This document shows, piece after piece, positions 10,718 to 21,150 of a DNA stretch of 64,000 nt. The DNA is taken from the NCBI GenBank assembly GCA_963931865.1, contig OZ007515.1:8228685-8292684 (forward strand), in the 5' to 3' direction. The notes beneath the pieces were generated by a model that was not told the origin of the DNA, searched no databases, and worked only from the letters and a program-made list of their open reading frames with translations. This stretch comes from Axinella damicornis (lineage: Eukaryota; Porifera; Demospongiae; Axinellida; Axinellidae). Made by a program: the position numbers and the translations under genes. Every line of letters starts with the position of its first letter. Within the stretch, counting starts at the first letter, position 1.

Positions 10718-11537
10718 GTACACCCATAGCTAGGGATGCATGCGGTCTAACCTGCTAATTCTAGGAAGAAGAACAGCAATTTCCACTCAGTCTCTGCACC
10801 ACTGGGTCTTATCATGTGTGTGTTCCACAACTCTACAATCAGGTTCAACTCTTGTTGCAGAAGATCCATGAAGGCAAACCTTAGGCAATCCCTTTTAGAT
10901 AGGTACAGGAATACGTTCGCTATGCTTACTGAAACAAGACAGTTTGGCTTACACTTGAACGGGCGATGTGTCATCATAGTGCCCTTCATCTTTCAGCATC
11001 TATAATAAAGTTATGTGACAAGATAACTAAAATAGTTGACATGTTGTCATGTGTGTGTACCTTAAATAAATCAATCCACCAATCCAGGCACCACATGTAC
11101 AGACCAAAAGCCTTCTATTCGCTAAGATGACAAACATAATTATCTCTTAATAAATGATAATATAGCACCACAAAGTATTTATGCATCTAGGTGTGATGTC
11201 AAGATCATGATTGGATATCATGATCCACTAACAGATCACCCATACACAAAGCTTCTTTCAGCTGTAAAACTATCCCGGCCATCTTTTCTCAAAAATGCTT
11301 GCATCCCAGCAACTCGACAGTTCTCTGTTCTTCTGTCGCTTTGAATAATCTTTAATTTTAATGAAAACAAGAGATGAAATTTCAGTGTGCTGGTCATCTG
11401 TTAGCATACCTTTGAAGCTCTCCACGACTTGTAAGTAGTATCCAACAATCACTGAAGGGTCATTGTTTGTCACTGACATCTCCAGCCAGAGAATTCTGTG
11501 AGAAAACCTGAAATGTGCTGCTCTGATTAGAAGTATA

Positions 11538-11666
11538 GGATCTACTACGTCGACGCGGAGGTTATGCGATTTATCCTCCATGGGAAGTTTGGCCGAGGTG
11601 AAGCCGAGGCTAAACTTTCCCAAGGAGGATAAACCGCATAACCTCCAAGTCGACGTAGTAGATCCG
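11538..11666. repeat. Hairpin with GGTTATGCGATTTATCCTCC arms
   Basis: GATCTACTACGTCGACG, GAGGTTATGCGATTTATCC and GGGAAGTTT at the left recur inverted as AAACTTTCCC, GGATAAACCGCATAACCTC and CGACGTAGTAGATC at the right, around a short GAGGTGAAGCCGAG loop. The inner 20-mer is shared with the palindrome at 11758. A further partial arm lies at 11674-11720. Confidence 0.8.
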
Positions 11667-11757
11667 GCTTCTACCACAGACATAACCTCCAAGTCAAGTT
11701 ACGTAGTAGCTGGATCCGGCTGCTAGACAGCTACAACTCTCTGATTCTCAGCACAGC

Positions 11758-11865
11758 GTGGCGTTCCTTTGATGTACCGCGGAGGATAAATCGCATAACC
11801 TCCGCTATGACGTCATAGCGGAGGTTATGCGATTTATCCTCCGCGGTACATCAAAGGAACGCCCA
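11758..11865. repeat. 108-bp near-perfect palindrome centred on TGACGTCA
   Basis: The two arms of about 54 bases are identical inverted copies apart from one base near the outer end (GTGGCG against GTGGGCG). The centre is GCTATGACGTCATAGC, which includes a CRE-type TGACGTCA octamer. The arms contain GGAGGATAAATCGCATAACC, shared with the hairpin 11538-11666. It lies in an intron of the integrase-core gene. Confidence 0.9.
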
Positions 11866-11984
11866 CGCACTGTGGTAGAAGCATGCATATACACTACAAG
11901 TAGCTGAGCTCGCTTCGCTCGCTCAGCTACTTCCCCCTTGTTCGCCTACATGAGTAATTCAGCGCCGGACAGCTCTCTGTCAGA

Positions 11985-12320
11985 GCTGCTGCTCCCCGAT
12001 TGTGTCCGCTTTAGCTGCTGCTCGCCAATTGCATCGATCCGCTTCGACTGCTGCTCCCCGTTTGCGTCCGCTTCAGCCGCTGCTCGCCACTTGTGTCTGC
12101 TTCAGCTGCTACTCCCCGATTGTGTCTGTTTCAACTGCTCCCCGTTTGCGTCCGCTTCAGCTGCTGCTCGCCACTTGTGTCTGCTTCAGCTGCTACTCCC
12201 CGATTGTGTCTGTTTCAACTGCTCCCCGATTGTGTCTGCTTCGGCTGTTGCTCCTCGATTGCCTCCGCTTCACCTGCAGCTCCCAGATTGCGTCCGCTTT
12301 GACTGCTGCTCACCGATATT
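11985..12320. repeat. About 27-30-bp minisatellite (CTGCTCCCCGATTGTGTCCG)
   Basis: Around a dozen degenerate units alternating CTGCTGCTCCCCGATTGTGT and CGCTTCAG / CTGCTTCAG. All three plus frames are open and give similar Ser/Ala/Cys-rich periodic peptides, the mark of a repeat and not of a gene. Confidence 0.85.
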
Positions 12321-13139
12321 GCATCCGTCAGCTGTTCTGGAAGTTTCCAGCCCATGCCCAATGTTCTGTAACATTCTTCGCGGAGTTAGAGGTTCAATGG
12401 TACGAAGGTCGCGCGTCACTAGTCTAGTCCCACCCCACGAACATTCCACTTCCGTTACACACACAGACACACAAACACACGGTTAAAATCTTATTGTATT
12501 GATAGAGGTTGCCTAAACTCACCAATCAATGCAGCCATGAATGGGAAAGCCATAGGCTTTAGCTTGTCATTTCTATGCCATAGGTAGTTAGGTCCCTGCA
12601 AGGTATACATGTCAACATCACATATGATCTGTTCTTTTACTCAATACTAACCTTACTTCTACACAAACGCCTGAATAAACAATGTGTTGCCCAAAGTGCA
12701 ACACCTTGAGGATCAATGCACGCAAGTATTTCCATTACCACCCGCAACATGTTCCCATTTATTGTGTCTCGTTCTCTTTTGCAGAATGGTGGATGAAGAA
12801 TGTGATATAGCAAACATTAATCTACTTTTCCCATGCCATTTATCAATTATCAGCATCACACTTGTGAACATGGATCATTACTCAGAACAAGGTGACTTGT
12901 TTGTACAAATATCACAGCATATATACTTCACTAGAGTCAAACTACTTGAAATAATGATTTCTTTATGTATAATTACAGAACTTCGCTGCTAGGTAGTCAG
13001 TTACTTGGTTTGAGTTCTAAATATGCTTTCTTTAAAGCTCTGCTGTTGATTTTCATAGATGGTTATTAGCTGTTAGCTTGAAATGAATTTGTATCGCTAG
13101 ATTGGATGGACCGTTGTAATAGATAGAAATTGTCGCGCT

Positions 13140-13420
13140 GCGTTGGAGAGAAATCGTTTGTGACCGCTGTTATTCCAGGAAATGGGCATCGAACTGCCAT
13201 CCCACGTACTGCATTTCGAGCGTTTGCGACTGTTGTAGCTGCACTATTCCAGGAACTGGGCATCTACTGCCATGCCATCATTGCCATGTGCTGCATTTCA
13301 AGCGTTTGTGACTGTTATTCCAGGAACATGGACATCAACTACCACTGCCACGCGCTGGCATTCAGCGTTTGTGACTGTTGTGACTAAACTATTCCAGGAA
13401 ATGGACACCCACTGCCATCT
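13140..13420. repeat. Degenerate tandem repeats of about 65-75 bp
   Basis: Units containing GCATTTCGAGCGTTTGYGACTGT, TTCCAGGAA, and GGGCATC...CTGCCATGCC recur four times with variation. Two more units lie at 14080-14225, on the far side of the inverted-repeat element 13427-14076, so that element appears to have inserted into this array. Confidence 0.7.
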
Positions 13421-13426
13421 GCATTT

Positions 13427-14076
13427 GGACATGACTAAAACACGGAACGGACCGGAAAACGGACCAGAAAACGGACCGAGTTTTTTTTCATGCCCGGGCG
13501 CCCTAGACATCGTATATTTGATCGTGCAGTGAACCAATGTTTAGTAGCACAGGTCCGCAGTCCAGCAGACAGTCACCAGCACCCAAGTCCGCAGTCACAG
13601 TGGCCACGGGATTATCCGTGGTATCGCTCTGAACATCGCCGAGCCGGCCGAGCGCCAGCCTCCCGGGTCTGGCTTCGCCAGACTTGACTGCCCTCCTGTA
13701 GATCGCCTACGTGAGCGCTAACGTTGGTGCATTGTTCCTATGCACTGAAGTAGTTCATAGATTCGTGACAGGCAGGTTGGCACGCGAGACTAGGTAGATC
13801 GTGGTGTAATTGTAGCTACTGATGATGGTACCAGTGATGTCGACCTGAGCTGTGTACCGTAGACTTGAGCTGTGAGGCGCTGGTCACCGTTAACCCATGG
13901 CTGCACGGAGGCACTGGTGATCGTCCGCTGGGCTGCAGACTGGTTGTACTAAGCTAAAATTTAGTTCTACTGTGCGATGGAGTAGACGCCGTGTCTAGCG
14001 CATGGAAACCGAGTCCGTTTTCTGGTCCGTTTTCCGGTCCGTTTTCCAGTCCGTTCCGTGTTTTAGTCACGTCCTC
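13427..14076. mobile_element. Non-autonomous element with 50-60-bp terminal inverted repeats
   Basis: The left end (GGACATGACTAAAACACGGA, then ACGGACC-rich) and the right end (inverted ACGGACC repeats, then TCCGTGTTTTAGTCACGTCC) are inverted copies of each other. Both TIRs are themselves built of a repeated ACGGACCGGAAA-type dodecamer. The 500-base interior has no gene. The flanks belong to the same degenerate tandem repeat. Confidence 0.75.
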
Positions 14077-14479
14077 TGCATTTCGGGGAGTGGCTATAGT
14101 AATTCCAAGAAATGGGCATCATCAACCACGATGCCACACGTTGAATTTCGAGAGAACTCGTTTGTGACCAAGGACTGTTGTGAAATAGGCATCAACTGCC
14201 ATGCTACGCACTGCATTTGGACCAAATCAGACTGACTATGAATAACTAGTGTATTTTGTAAATGTGTACATGGAACTCGGGTTGTTTGGATAAGTACATT
14301 TCCTGGTATTGATACATTGGAATCACAGAAAATAATTAGTGTCCTGAGCTGCTAGATTAGATGTACCGTTTTATTAGCATACAAATACGTTATAATTTAT
14401 AATTTTGCCTATAAATGCTTGTGGGTGCCTGACCATTTACCTGCACACACACACATTCATACACGCACAAAATTCTCAG

Positions 14480-14683
14480 GAATATCCAGAGGGTTCATTC
14501 CTTCAGTGGGAGTTGTAGTGATTGGGCATTTTTCCCTGGATGGTGAGCTCAGAGATGAACAGTACTGCATCCCACCAACACACCACATCTTTCTGAGCAC
14601 CGGTGAGGAAGATCTCCTCAAGACAATTATTGCCAAACTGAGCTGTGACGGACACGTTGTCCTTGATGCCTTGAGTGATAATG
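14480..14683 (+). CDS. Exon with a methyltransferase-like motif, unassigned
   Basis: AG acceptor at 14478-14479 and GTATGC donor at 14684 bound a 204-base open exon. It reads FSLDGELRDEQYCIPPTHHI then EEDLLKTIIAKLS and GHVVLDALSDNG. The end resembles the helix plus motif-I strand of DNA methylase-fold proteins (usual form LVLDPFxGxG), with Ser-Asp-Asn in place of Gly-x-Gly. Transposon-associated proteins with this arrangement occur in non-bilaterian animals. Assignment is weak; neighbouring exons were not found. Confidence 0.3.
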
Positions 14684-14971
14684 GTATGCCCTCAACTGTT
14701 ATCACCTTTGGTAGTGATTCCTGTATCCATGTAGTTTCTGCTCTACTAACTAGCTCGTAGATTCATAAACGCTTTCCATAAACGCTCTCCAATACTTCCT
14801 AAATCCAGGTACCTCTGCATACTTTAAATTTAGGTACCATAAATCCCAGAGAGTAGCAATATGCCTGCATGTCAATTAACATATTACTAAATTTAGGTCA
14901 CTAAACATTACCTATCCAGGGTCTGGTGCCGTGGCTTCATTGAGCATGAAAAGGCTCAATGAAGCCTCAAT

Positions 14972-15610
14972 CACACGATTTGACTACACTACGTTTTTTT
15001 GCTCCCCACTGCGAGTTGGAGCAGCTTAGGAAGAGTCTCCGAGAAACACTGCAAGTAGAGCGAGCTACTTGTCTGTCTACATGCTGAACAAATACATGGG
15101 CTCTTGGCAGCTTCAACCGTTTATGATGTATCTCCAAACTTCTTTCTGGAGGAGTTTGCGATAAATTATTCTGACAATGGATCTAACCACTGCACAGCTG
15201 ACAGCAATATCCATTGTTTTACAGTTCCAACTTTCACGAAGGAGTTCCAATTAGAGAGTGCTCTCCAGAAAGAAGAAGGTGACTTCCGTTTCAATTGTGG
15301 TTACTCAAAACCCACTGCCAACGTGGACATTTTGGATAAAGAAATAATCATTCACACGATTTGACTACACTATGTTTTTTTTTGCTCCCCACTGCATGCG
15401 AGTTGGAGCAGCTTAGGAAGGGTCTCCGAGAAACACTGCAAGTAGAGCTACTTGTCTGTCTACATGCAGAACAAATACATGGGCTCTTGGCAGCTTCAAC
15501 CGTTTACGATGTATCTCCCAACTTCTTTCTGGAGGAGTTTGCAATAAATTATTCTGACAATGGATCTAACCACCACACAGCTGACAGCAATATCCATCGT
15601 TTTACAGTTC
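14972..15610 (+). pseudogene. Two tandem copies of a HECT-like C-terminal module
   Basis: A unit of about 240 bases starts with CACACGATTTGACTACACTA at 14972 and again at 15354. It encodes CELEQLRKGLRETLQVE, then HGLLAASTVYDVSPNFFLEE and FAINYSDNGSNH. The pattern (LEQLRxGL, a helical stretch, YSxxGSN) resembles the segment just before the C-lobe of HECT-type proteins carried by animal transposons. The first copy has a stop after GCAAGTAGAG; the second stays open. Between them lies a unique frame ending in TVPTFTKEFQLESALQKEEG and CGYSKPTANVDILDKE. A third copy is at 17757. No Cys-containing catalytic loop is seen. Confidence 0.4.
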
Positions 15611-15709
15611 CAACTTTCATGAGCAACCAATCCAAAGCCAGAACAGAATTTGCATGCCTTCCTTTTTCAAACAGTGCGCCGCTAGTCAACTTCTTTTTTC
15701 CTTTGCAGA

Positions 15710-15843
15710 TCACATTCACTACCGCTACTTTTACCCCGCAGAAGACGGGCCGGGGTCGAAAAGGGAGGTCAGGCAATGGAAAGTGATAGTAGGAAAACTC
15801 AACGACAGAATACATTATGAGAGGAAAAAGAAACATAAGAAGT
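15710..15843 (+). CDS. Terminal exon of unknown gene (Lys-rich tail)
   Basis: After the acceptor CTTTGCAG (15702-15709) the frame reads HIHYRYFYPAEDGPGSKREV, RQWKVIVGKLNDRIHYERKK and ends KHKK followed by TAA. A competing frame (TATFTPQKTGRGRKGRSGNGK) is also open but shorter. Not recognised; the basic tail would suit a nuclear protein. It may be the end of the preceding HECT-like gene. Confidence 0.3.
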
Positions 15844-15845
15844 AA

Positions 15846-17098
15846 GAAGGGGTTGGTAGCAAAGTACTTTATTTACAAAAAGACCCCTATACTATGCGGG
15901 TCTTTCTTATTATAGGTTGTTTCTTTTATGTCGCAAGCCTCCTATACTATATGGGTCCATCTTATGTATTCTGCCTCTATAGCTAATCATTGCAGGAACA
16001 TCCCCTTGCTTCACCCATTCTGCATAAGATGGTCCCTATATCATAGTGACATACCATTGTCACACTATTATATGTGTCCTTCTTATGTACTCCAATTGTT
16101 GTGGGGTCGGTCTTACTCTCTTGCCAATATAATGTACACTGATTAGTGAACTTGAGTATACTTGTGCAGACATTAAATTTTGTTGAAAGAATAGAATGTA
16201 AGTAGCAGTCTTGTTATTGTTTATGCCTTTAATTTGTTGCAGGTAGGCCCGAATTTTGCTCGAACGTTTACCTATTTTTCTTTTCTCCTGTTATTAAACA
16301 ATTTTCTTTTTCATTCACCTTTTATGCTGGCATTGATCCACATCATGTACACTGAAGTTCAATACACACTTCTGAACACTTGAAAACTGATTCTGAGTGA
16401 CAATGTCACTGTGACAGTGAGTGCACAACAAAATTAATAAGGAGTTAGAATTCTTGGGAAAGACCACTGATCGATATACTTGTCCTCAGATCAAGCAAGA
16501 AAGTTAGTGATCCATTGGCCACTCTCCAGATCTTTCCGATGGTGACTCCAACATACCTCTTCCCAGCACAGTCACCCTTCCAAAGTAATTTGGAGGATTG
16601 CTTTACCCTCTTGGCCAAGTTGTAGCAAAATAGACATGTCAATGGCTTGGACACAATGCTGCATACCTGTTTGCTTCATGGGGATAGATGGTATCATGTA
16701 TAATATTCCCATCATTGCATCAATGAATGTTTCGTAATGCCTCGTAAATGCCTCCCTCTCGGATTTTCTACTAGTATGACTGTTACAATGTCATAATTTC
16801 TGATTTGCACAATTCAGTTCTGTACTTGTAGCTATAGCCCTATTCTGACTAAAATAGGGTGCTGTTGAGTTAGCTCATGCCATAATGTCGTTCCCGCGGT
16901 AGTGGTCCTTCGCGAGAGCTGCCGGTAAGTACATGTACCGCGGGATGTCGCGGATATACAACGCAATTCCGCAACCGACCCGCGTTCACGGTCACCTGCG
17001 TTGCAGCCGTAGGTATTACCGCGGAGTATCGCACGGTACTCTCGCGATTCTCCACGGACTCCCGCAGGTAAGTTTCAGTCGGGAAGTGGCTCCTCACC
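15846..17098. other. No clear gene
   Basis: Mostly AT-rich. A minus frame at 16654-16445 (CLFCYNLAKRVKQSSKLLWK, CAGKRYVGVTIGKIWRVANG) has a codon pattern that could be coding but shows no known domain. 16885-17070 is GC-rich with short CCGCGG-centred inverted motifs (CCCGCGG, TACCGCGG, TTACCGCGG). Confidence 0.4.
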
Positions 17099-17756
17099 TT
17101 GTCCAGAGCCAGTCAGATGGGCAGTACTGCTGTGACAGCAGTTGTCAGATTCAGTCAGATCTGTTCTCATACACATGCCTCTGCAGAGTATAATGGTGAC
17201 CTTTCTTCATTTCTTCTTTGGTACACCCAGTTTGCAGAAAGTCCTAACATGTATGAGAGTACCTTGGCAATGAGTGGACTGTCAAGAGGAGGTGGTCGTA
17301 AGGGTGGAAGGGCCAAGCGTCAGAGGACACAGAAGGAAGTGCCACCACCTCACAACTACACCGTTCGACCTGGACTGTAGTCTTCATTTCCAACCAGCTC
17401 TGGGGTTGTCAACGCTGCTAAATTGGTCAACATTGTTGGTGGAGCCAAGACAGTACATGCATTTTCTCGGCATTCACAGAGAGCAATGCTTGTGCTCCAA
17501 TGTCAGGATCAACGGCAGTTACTTTCACAACAGCTCCACCTCCGCTCATCAGTATGTCCACACCACAACCCCAAACAGCAAATCTAGTCAAACTTGCTGT
17601 GCTTCAACAAGGCAATGTTAATCCCTTTTATATCAAACCACTCACAGGAAACATCCGGGTGTGTCAAGGCTGCAGGGGAAGCCTCAGGCTTCCTGATGGT
17701 ACAGTACCAGCCTGCCCATTTGTGGCTCGTGTGGAGCAAAGGAGTTTCTGTGACTT
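17099..17756 (+). pseudogene. Transposon-associated protein with VCQGCRG motif, fragments
   Basis: Two frames from one gene can be read. 17195-17379 gives SSFLLWYTQFAESPNMYEST, AMSGLSRGGGRKGGRAKRQR, a basic linker. 17500-17755 gives NPFYIKPLTGNIRVCQGCRG, LRLPDGTVPACPF and VARVEQRSF. I recall this combination (basic RKGGRxKRQR linker, then PFYxKxLxxxIxVCQGC and a CVAR-type segment) from multi-copy proteins of sponges and cnidarians that behave like transposon genes; the function is unknown to me, and the Cys pairs suggest metal binding. The conserved domain is cut off at SFCDFT, where the HECT-like repeat (CACACGATTTGACTAC) begins, so it was interrupted by that insertion. Confidence 0.45.
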
Positions 17757-18210
17757 CACACGATTTGACTACACTACGTTTTTTTTTGCTCCCCACTGCG
17801 AGTTGGAGCAGCTTAGGAAGGGTCTCCGAGAAACACTGCAAGTAGAGTGAGCTACTTGTCTGTCTACATGCTGAACAAATACATGGGCTCTTGGCAGCTT
17901 CAACCGTTTACGATGTATCTCCCAACTTCTTTCTGGAGGAGCTTGCGATAAATTATTCTGACAATGGATCTAACCACTGCACAGCTGAAGAGACTGTAAT
18001 ACTTCATTGGTCAGACTACGTAACAGATTGCAAAGGCAATCAGTTAATTCTCTTTGCATTCCGATTTAGTTGTTGAGTACTGGCCTTTTGCAATTATGAT
18101 TCCAAACTTTGTTGTGGTTTGCAGATGGAAGAACTGGAGTGGCACTGTCAGACATCCTGCAGTTCATGTCAGGTGCTAGCAGAATGCCTGGGGCAGGGTT
18201 TAGGCCTTAA
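17757..18210 (+). pseudogene. Third HECT-like module with an added downstream exon
   Basis: Repeats the 240-base unit of 14972 and 15354, and here continues as TAEETVILHWSDYVTDCK before a donor-like AAAG|GCAATC. A further exon after the acceptor TTTGCAG at about 18124 reads GRTGVALSDILQFMSGASRM, PGAGF. LSDILQFxSGxxxxPxxGF is the hallmark of the HECT C-lobe segment before the catalytic cysteine loop, which supports the family call for all three copies. The catalytic Cys itself is not seen and the frame stops right after GF, so the copy is incomplete. Confidence 0.45.
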
Positions 18211-18439
18211 CAAATTATGCTAGTGTAGTGCTCACATCTCATGAATTATTTATTTTTGTGGTCAACACTCTTATGGATTTTTGTGGTCAATTTTACTTTG
18301 TGTCAGTCACCTGATTTAATCTTCAGTCCTTATCAGACCAAGAAGCATGTGTTGTGTTGAGTCAAGTTTAAGAACTAGACTAGTTGCTGCTTGTCACTCA
18401 GACATATAGAGAATCGGCAATCGCTCCTTTCTTAAAGAG

Positions 18440-18685
18440 ATGTGCATTGTCTGCGAAAGGAAGATAAACACACTGAACCTTCATGCAGATGTGTGCTCTG
18501 GGTTGCTGATACTGATAGCAACGTATCATCTCTACAACCTGGAGTACCCAAAGGTCGTAGCCCCGCTTCTGACGCTTGCTGCCGCAGCAGTAACAACGAA
18601 GACCGGTATCACGTACAACAATCTTTTTCACAGTGTTACACTGTTTGAGCAGCGTACTGAAGCCAGTACCTCTACTGCACACTGA
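18440..18685 (+). CDS. Small C2HC (UBZ-like) zinc finger frame
   Basis: The frame opens MCIVCERKINTLNLHADVC: Cys-x2-Cys-x9-His-x3-Cys, the spacing of UBZ4-type ubiquitin-binding fingers. The remainder (LLILIATYHLYNLEYPK and a Thr/Ala-rich stretch) is not recognisable. UBZ-like fingers often sit in the same transposon proteins as HECT-like domains, which lie just upstream here. An overlapping frame is also open, so the extent is unsure. Confidence 0.3.
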   Translation: MCIVCERKINTLNLHADVCSGLLILIATYHLYNLEYPKVVAPLLTLAAAAVTTKTGITYNNLFHSVTLFEQRTEASTSTAH

Positions 18686-19360
18686 CTTCAATTACAACAA
18701 AAGGCTGCATGCATACGGTAGGCAAGACAAGGAATTTAGAACACCATAATAGTGAGCTAGATTCATTTGCCTTACTCATGAGGAGATGGAAGGTGGCTGG
18801 CTCATATGAGACTAGACTCTATACTTCCAGAATGACTTACCGGAAAAAAACTTTCTTGCCTCAGTGAGCCACGAAAATTTCTATATTTCTTTCGTTAGGC
18901 CAGGCAAAGTACATTTATTGTTTCTCATCAGCACCCGCCTCTACTTGGGACACCCGCATCAACTTTCATTATTGCCTTTAGCTTCTAATTTTAATACTAA
19001 GAGTTACATAATAACCTAGCTACAACACGAGGTTAGAGAAGTGTCGATTGTCGAATGTCGTTCTTCTGTATATCCGTTCTGATCGCTGGCCTGATCGTTA
19101 TTTTCCATGGACCATATCCAACATACCACTTGGGGAAATATTTTTGGAGCTCTTCAACAAACTTTGCGCTGGGTCCTTCGGGAGTTTTGAGCATTACGCA
19201 CCTCAACTGCAGCAATGCCGACTGGGCCGATCGAGCAAAAGACAAATTTTGTTTGTGTAGACTGCCAATTGCCTGAGGAAATGGTCCACCTGGGACAACT
19301 GGAGATATCTGCCTGGATCAGTCCAAATTCTCATTTCTACGACTAGTTGGCTGTTCGTAC

Positions 19361-19976
19361 TTTAGGCAGTACACCTCCGGATTCAGACTACAGACATCTG
19401 AAGCACTGTACTACAGCATTAGTGATGCCACTAGTTGCTATGACCACCATGAACAATGGCTAGCAAAGATTAGAACTATAGTCAGACAAAGGGTGGATAG
19501 GGAAAACAAGTTCACAGATGCTCTACTTCCAAGACAGTGTGCAAATCGTCAAGAACTATACAAGGTAGCCATGATTGTTCATCTATATCGTACTTGCAAT
19601 CTTGGAGCAACAATTATAATTCCTCTACCAGCATAAAATTGCCTTCGAATACAAGCAATGCTTAAGCTTTGATGCGTGAGATAAGTTAAAATTAATGCTG
19701 CTAACCCATACGATGAAGTGTCCAGGTGGCAGAGGAGCAGGTTCCGTCTATTCTCGAGTCACTCACACAGACGGCATTGGCATGGCAGTAGTGATCGAGT
19801 CTCTAGGTCACATAAGCAACCAAATAGCTGGCATGCAGCAGTGCTTGTCAACACTCACTGGCACAGTTGATGAGCTCTCAAGCAGGACCAGTGAGCTGTC
19901 TCAAAGGGTTGCTGCACTAGAAGAAAGCACCAATGACCCTCCACCTCCAAAAAAGAGAAGGGTCGATATACCTATC
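19361..19976 (+). CDS. Two exons: unknown helical segment, then coiled coil with NLS
   Basis: Exon 19363-19566 (acceptor TTTAG, donor GTAGCC) reads TSGFRLQTSEALYYSISDAT, HHEQWLAKIRTIVRQRVDRE. Exon 19726-19976 (acceptor TCCAG, donor GTAAG) reads SVYSRVTHTDGIGMAVVIES, LGHISNQIAGMQQCLSTLTG, TVDELSSRTSELSQRVAALE, then PPPPKKRRVDIP. The second exon has heptad spacing over about 45 residues and a classical SV40-type PKKRRV nuclear signal, so it fits the oligomerisation part of a nuclear DNA-binding protein. The next exon may lie in the duplicated unit that begins at 20011 (VKRLY...), since the joined phase is plausible. Family unknown. Confidence 0.4.
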
Positions 19977-21150
19977 AGTAAGTTTTATTGTTAAATGTAT
20001 TGATGACATTCACAATATGTGTACTGGTTGCAGGTCAAGCGACTGTACTGAGAACTTCAAAAGTCTAACACAGCAAAGGCAGGTGTCAACCATCAGAGGA
20101 AAGTTAGTCACTACATTGGTTTAACATGGCTGAAAGGTATGCTGGGAATTGTCAGCCATTTCATGCTTATGCTTCTGATCATTCAGGGTATCTTCACAAC
20201 ACAATTCCTCCACCATCGCTCTTCTGTTGCAACAAGTTGTCACAGCTGGGAAGTATACAGACCGGTTAGTTCTTATACCTTGTGGTACACATAAGTGTTT
20301 GACTTTGACTAGCTGCAGAGACAAGCAGCTGTACATTGAACTTGCTATTGCAGGGAAATAGTCACCCTTGATCCACATGCATCCCGCCTCGAAAATATGG
20401 TGAAACGGAGACCCTGCTCAATTACACATCAAGTTAAAGAAGCGCGTGGAAGCTTAGTCAATGAGAAGGTTTTGGAAAGGAAAATGCTTTTTGTTACTTG
20501 AAGGTGAAATGTTTTCTTGCACCAACATCATGGCTGAATTGGATCATGCACATGAGCAGGCAGAAAATTGGAAACGTGGTGCTCTTTCGAGAGACTACAG
20601 TACTATCTTAAGCTTCAGCCAATTAGATTACTGCAGCATTAGTGATACTGACTTTACAACCCACTTCTCTGAGGTTGTAGTACAAATCCCATTGAAAAGG
20701 TTAACTTCACACAGGAGGAAATAGAACAAATCAACCTCTATTTCGATTCCTACATATCATCAGGGGATACTCCGACATTAGGGGAATGTGGGCAATTTCT
20801 CCTAGACCAGGCGCTAACATCCGCTTGTACAGACAGTCAGCTACCAGTGAATAGAATCAATGAAGGCAGCTGCGGAGCACTTTCATAAAGTACCCAAAAG
20901 TACCTAGAACAAGCCAACACTGAGCTGATCAGGGGCATCTCTACCCTGTGGAAATAGTCAAAGAAGATTCACGGCAAAGTGCACTACGTGGGATATAGAC
21001 ACACGCTTGATGAGTGAAGCAGAAAGAAGAGACTGTAGCACTGTATTTCAAGTGGATAGCAAACTTCCTGCAGCTCTCAGCTTACAAATGCTACGGTTCC
21101 ACTAAGTATTCCCCCCGTCCCCCTAAAGTATTCTTTCTTTTCTGATTCAG

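Larger units (their letters stand above)
10752..12790 (-). pseudogene. Integrase-core (rve-like) transposon gene, spliced and decayed
   Basis: Four exons can be placed on the minus strand: about 12785-12652 (RVVMEILACIDPQGVALW ... FRRLCRSK), 12595-12523 (GPNYLWHRNDKLKPMAFPF), 11495-11410 (ILWLEMSVTNNDPSVIVGYY) and 10891-10752 (CLRFAFMDLLQQELNLIVE, WNTHMIRPSG). Order and motifs match the integrase-core family common in cnidarian, sponge and fish genomes, a DDE enzyme of retroviral-integrase fold. In that family the second exon normally reads WHxDGYDKLKP with the first catalytic Asp; here it is WHRNDKLKP, so that Asp is gone. The second Asp region (RTDxGTEN type) was not found between 11410 and 10891. 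The gene is therefore inactive. The intron 12522-11496 holds a minisatellite and two palindromes. Whether more exons lie upstream of 12790 is open. Confidence 0.6.

Noticed and set aside
11270..11692. 140-codon minus frame
   Set aside because: Only the part at 11495-11410 is real coding (integrase-core exon); the rest is hairpin and intron.
11938..12486. 182-codon Ser/Cys/Ala-rich frame
   Set aside because: Translation of a minisatellite open in three frames, inside an intron of a minus-strand gene.
16870..17193. Frames in the GC-rich block with CCGCGG motifs
   Set aside because: No domain and competing frames on both strands; probably repeat sequence.
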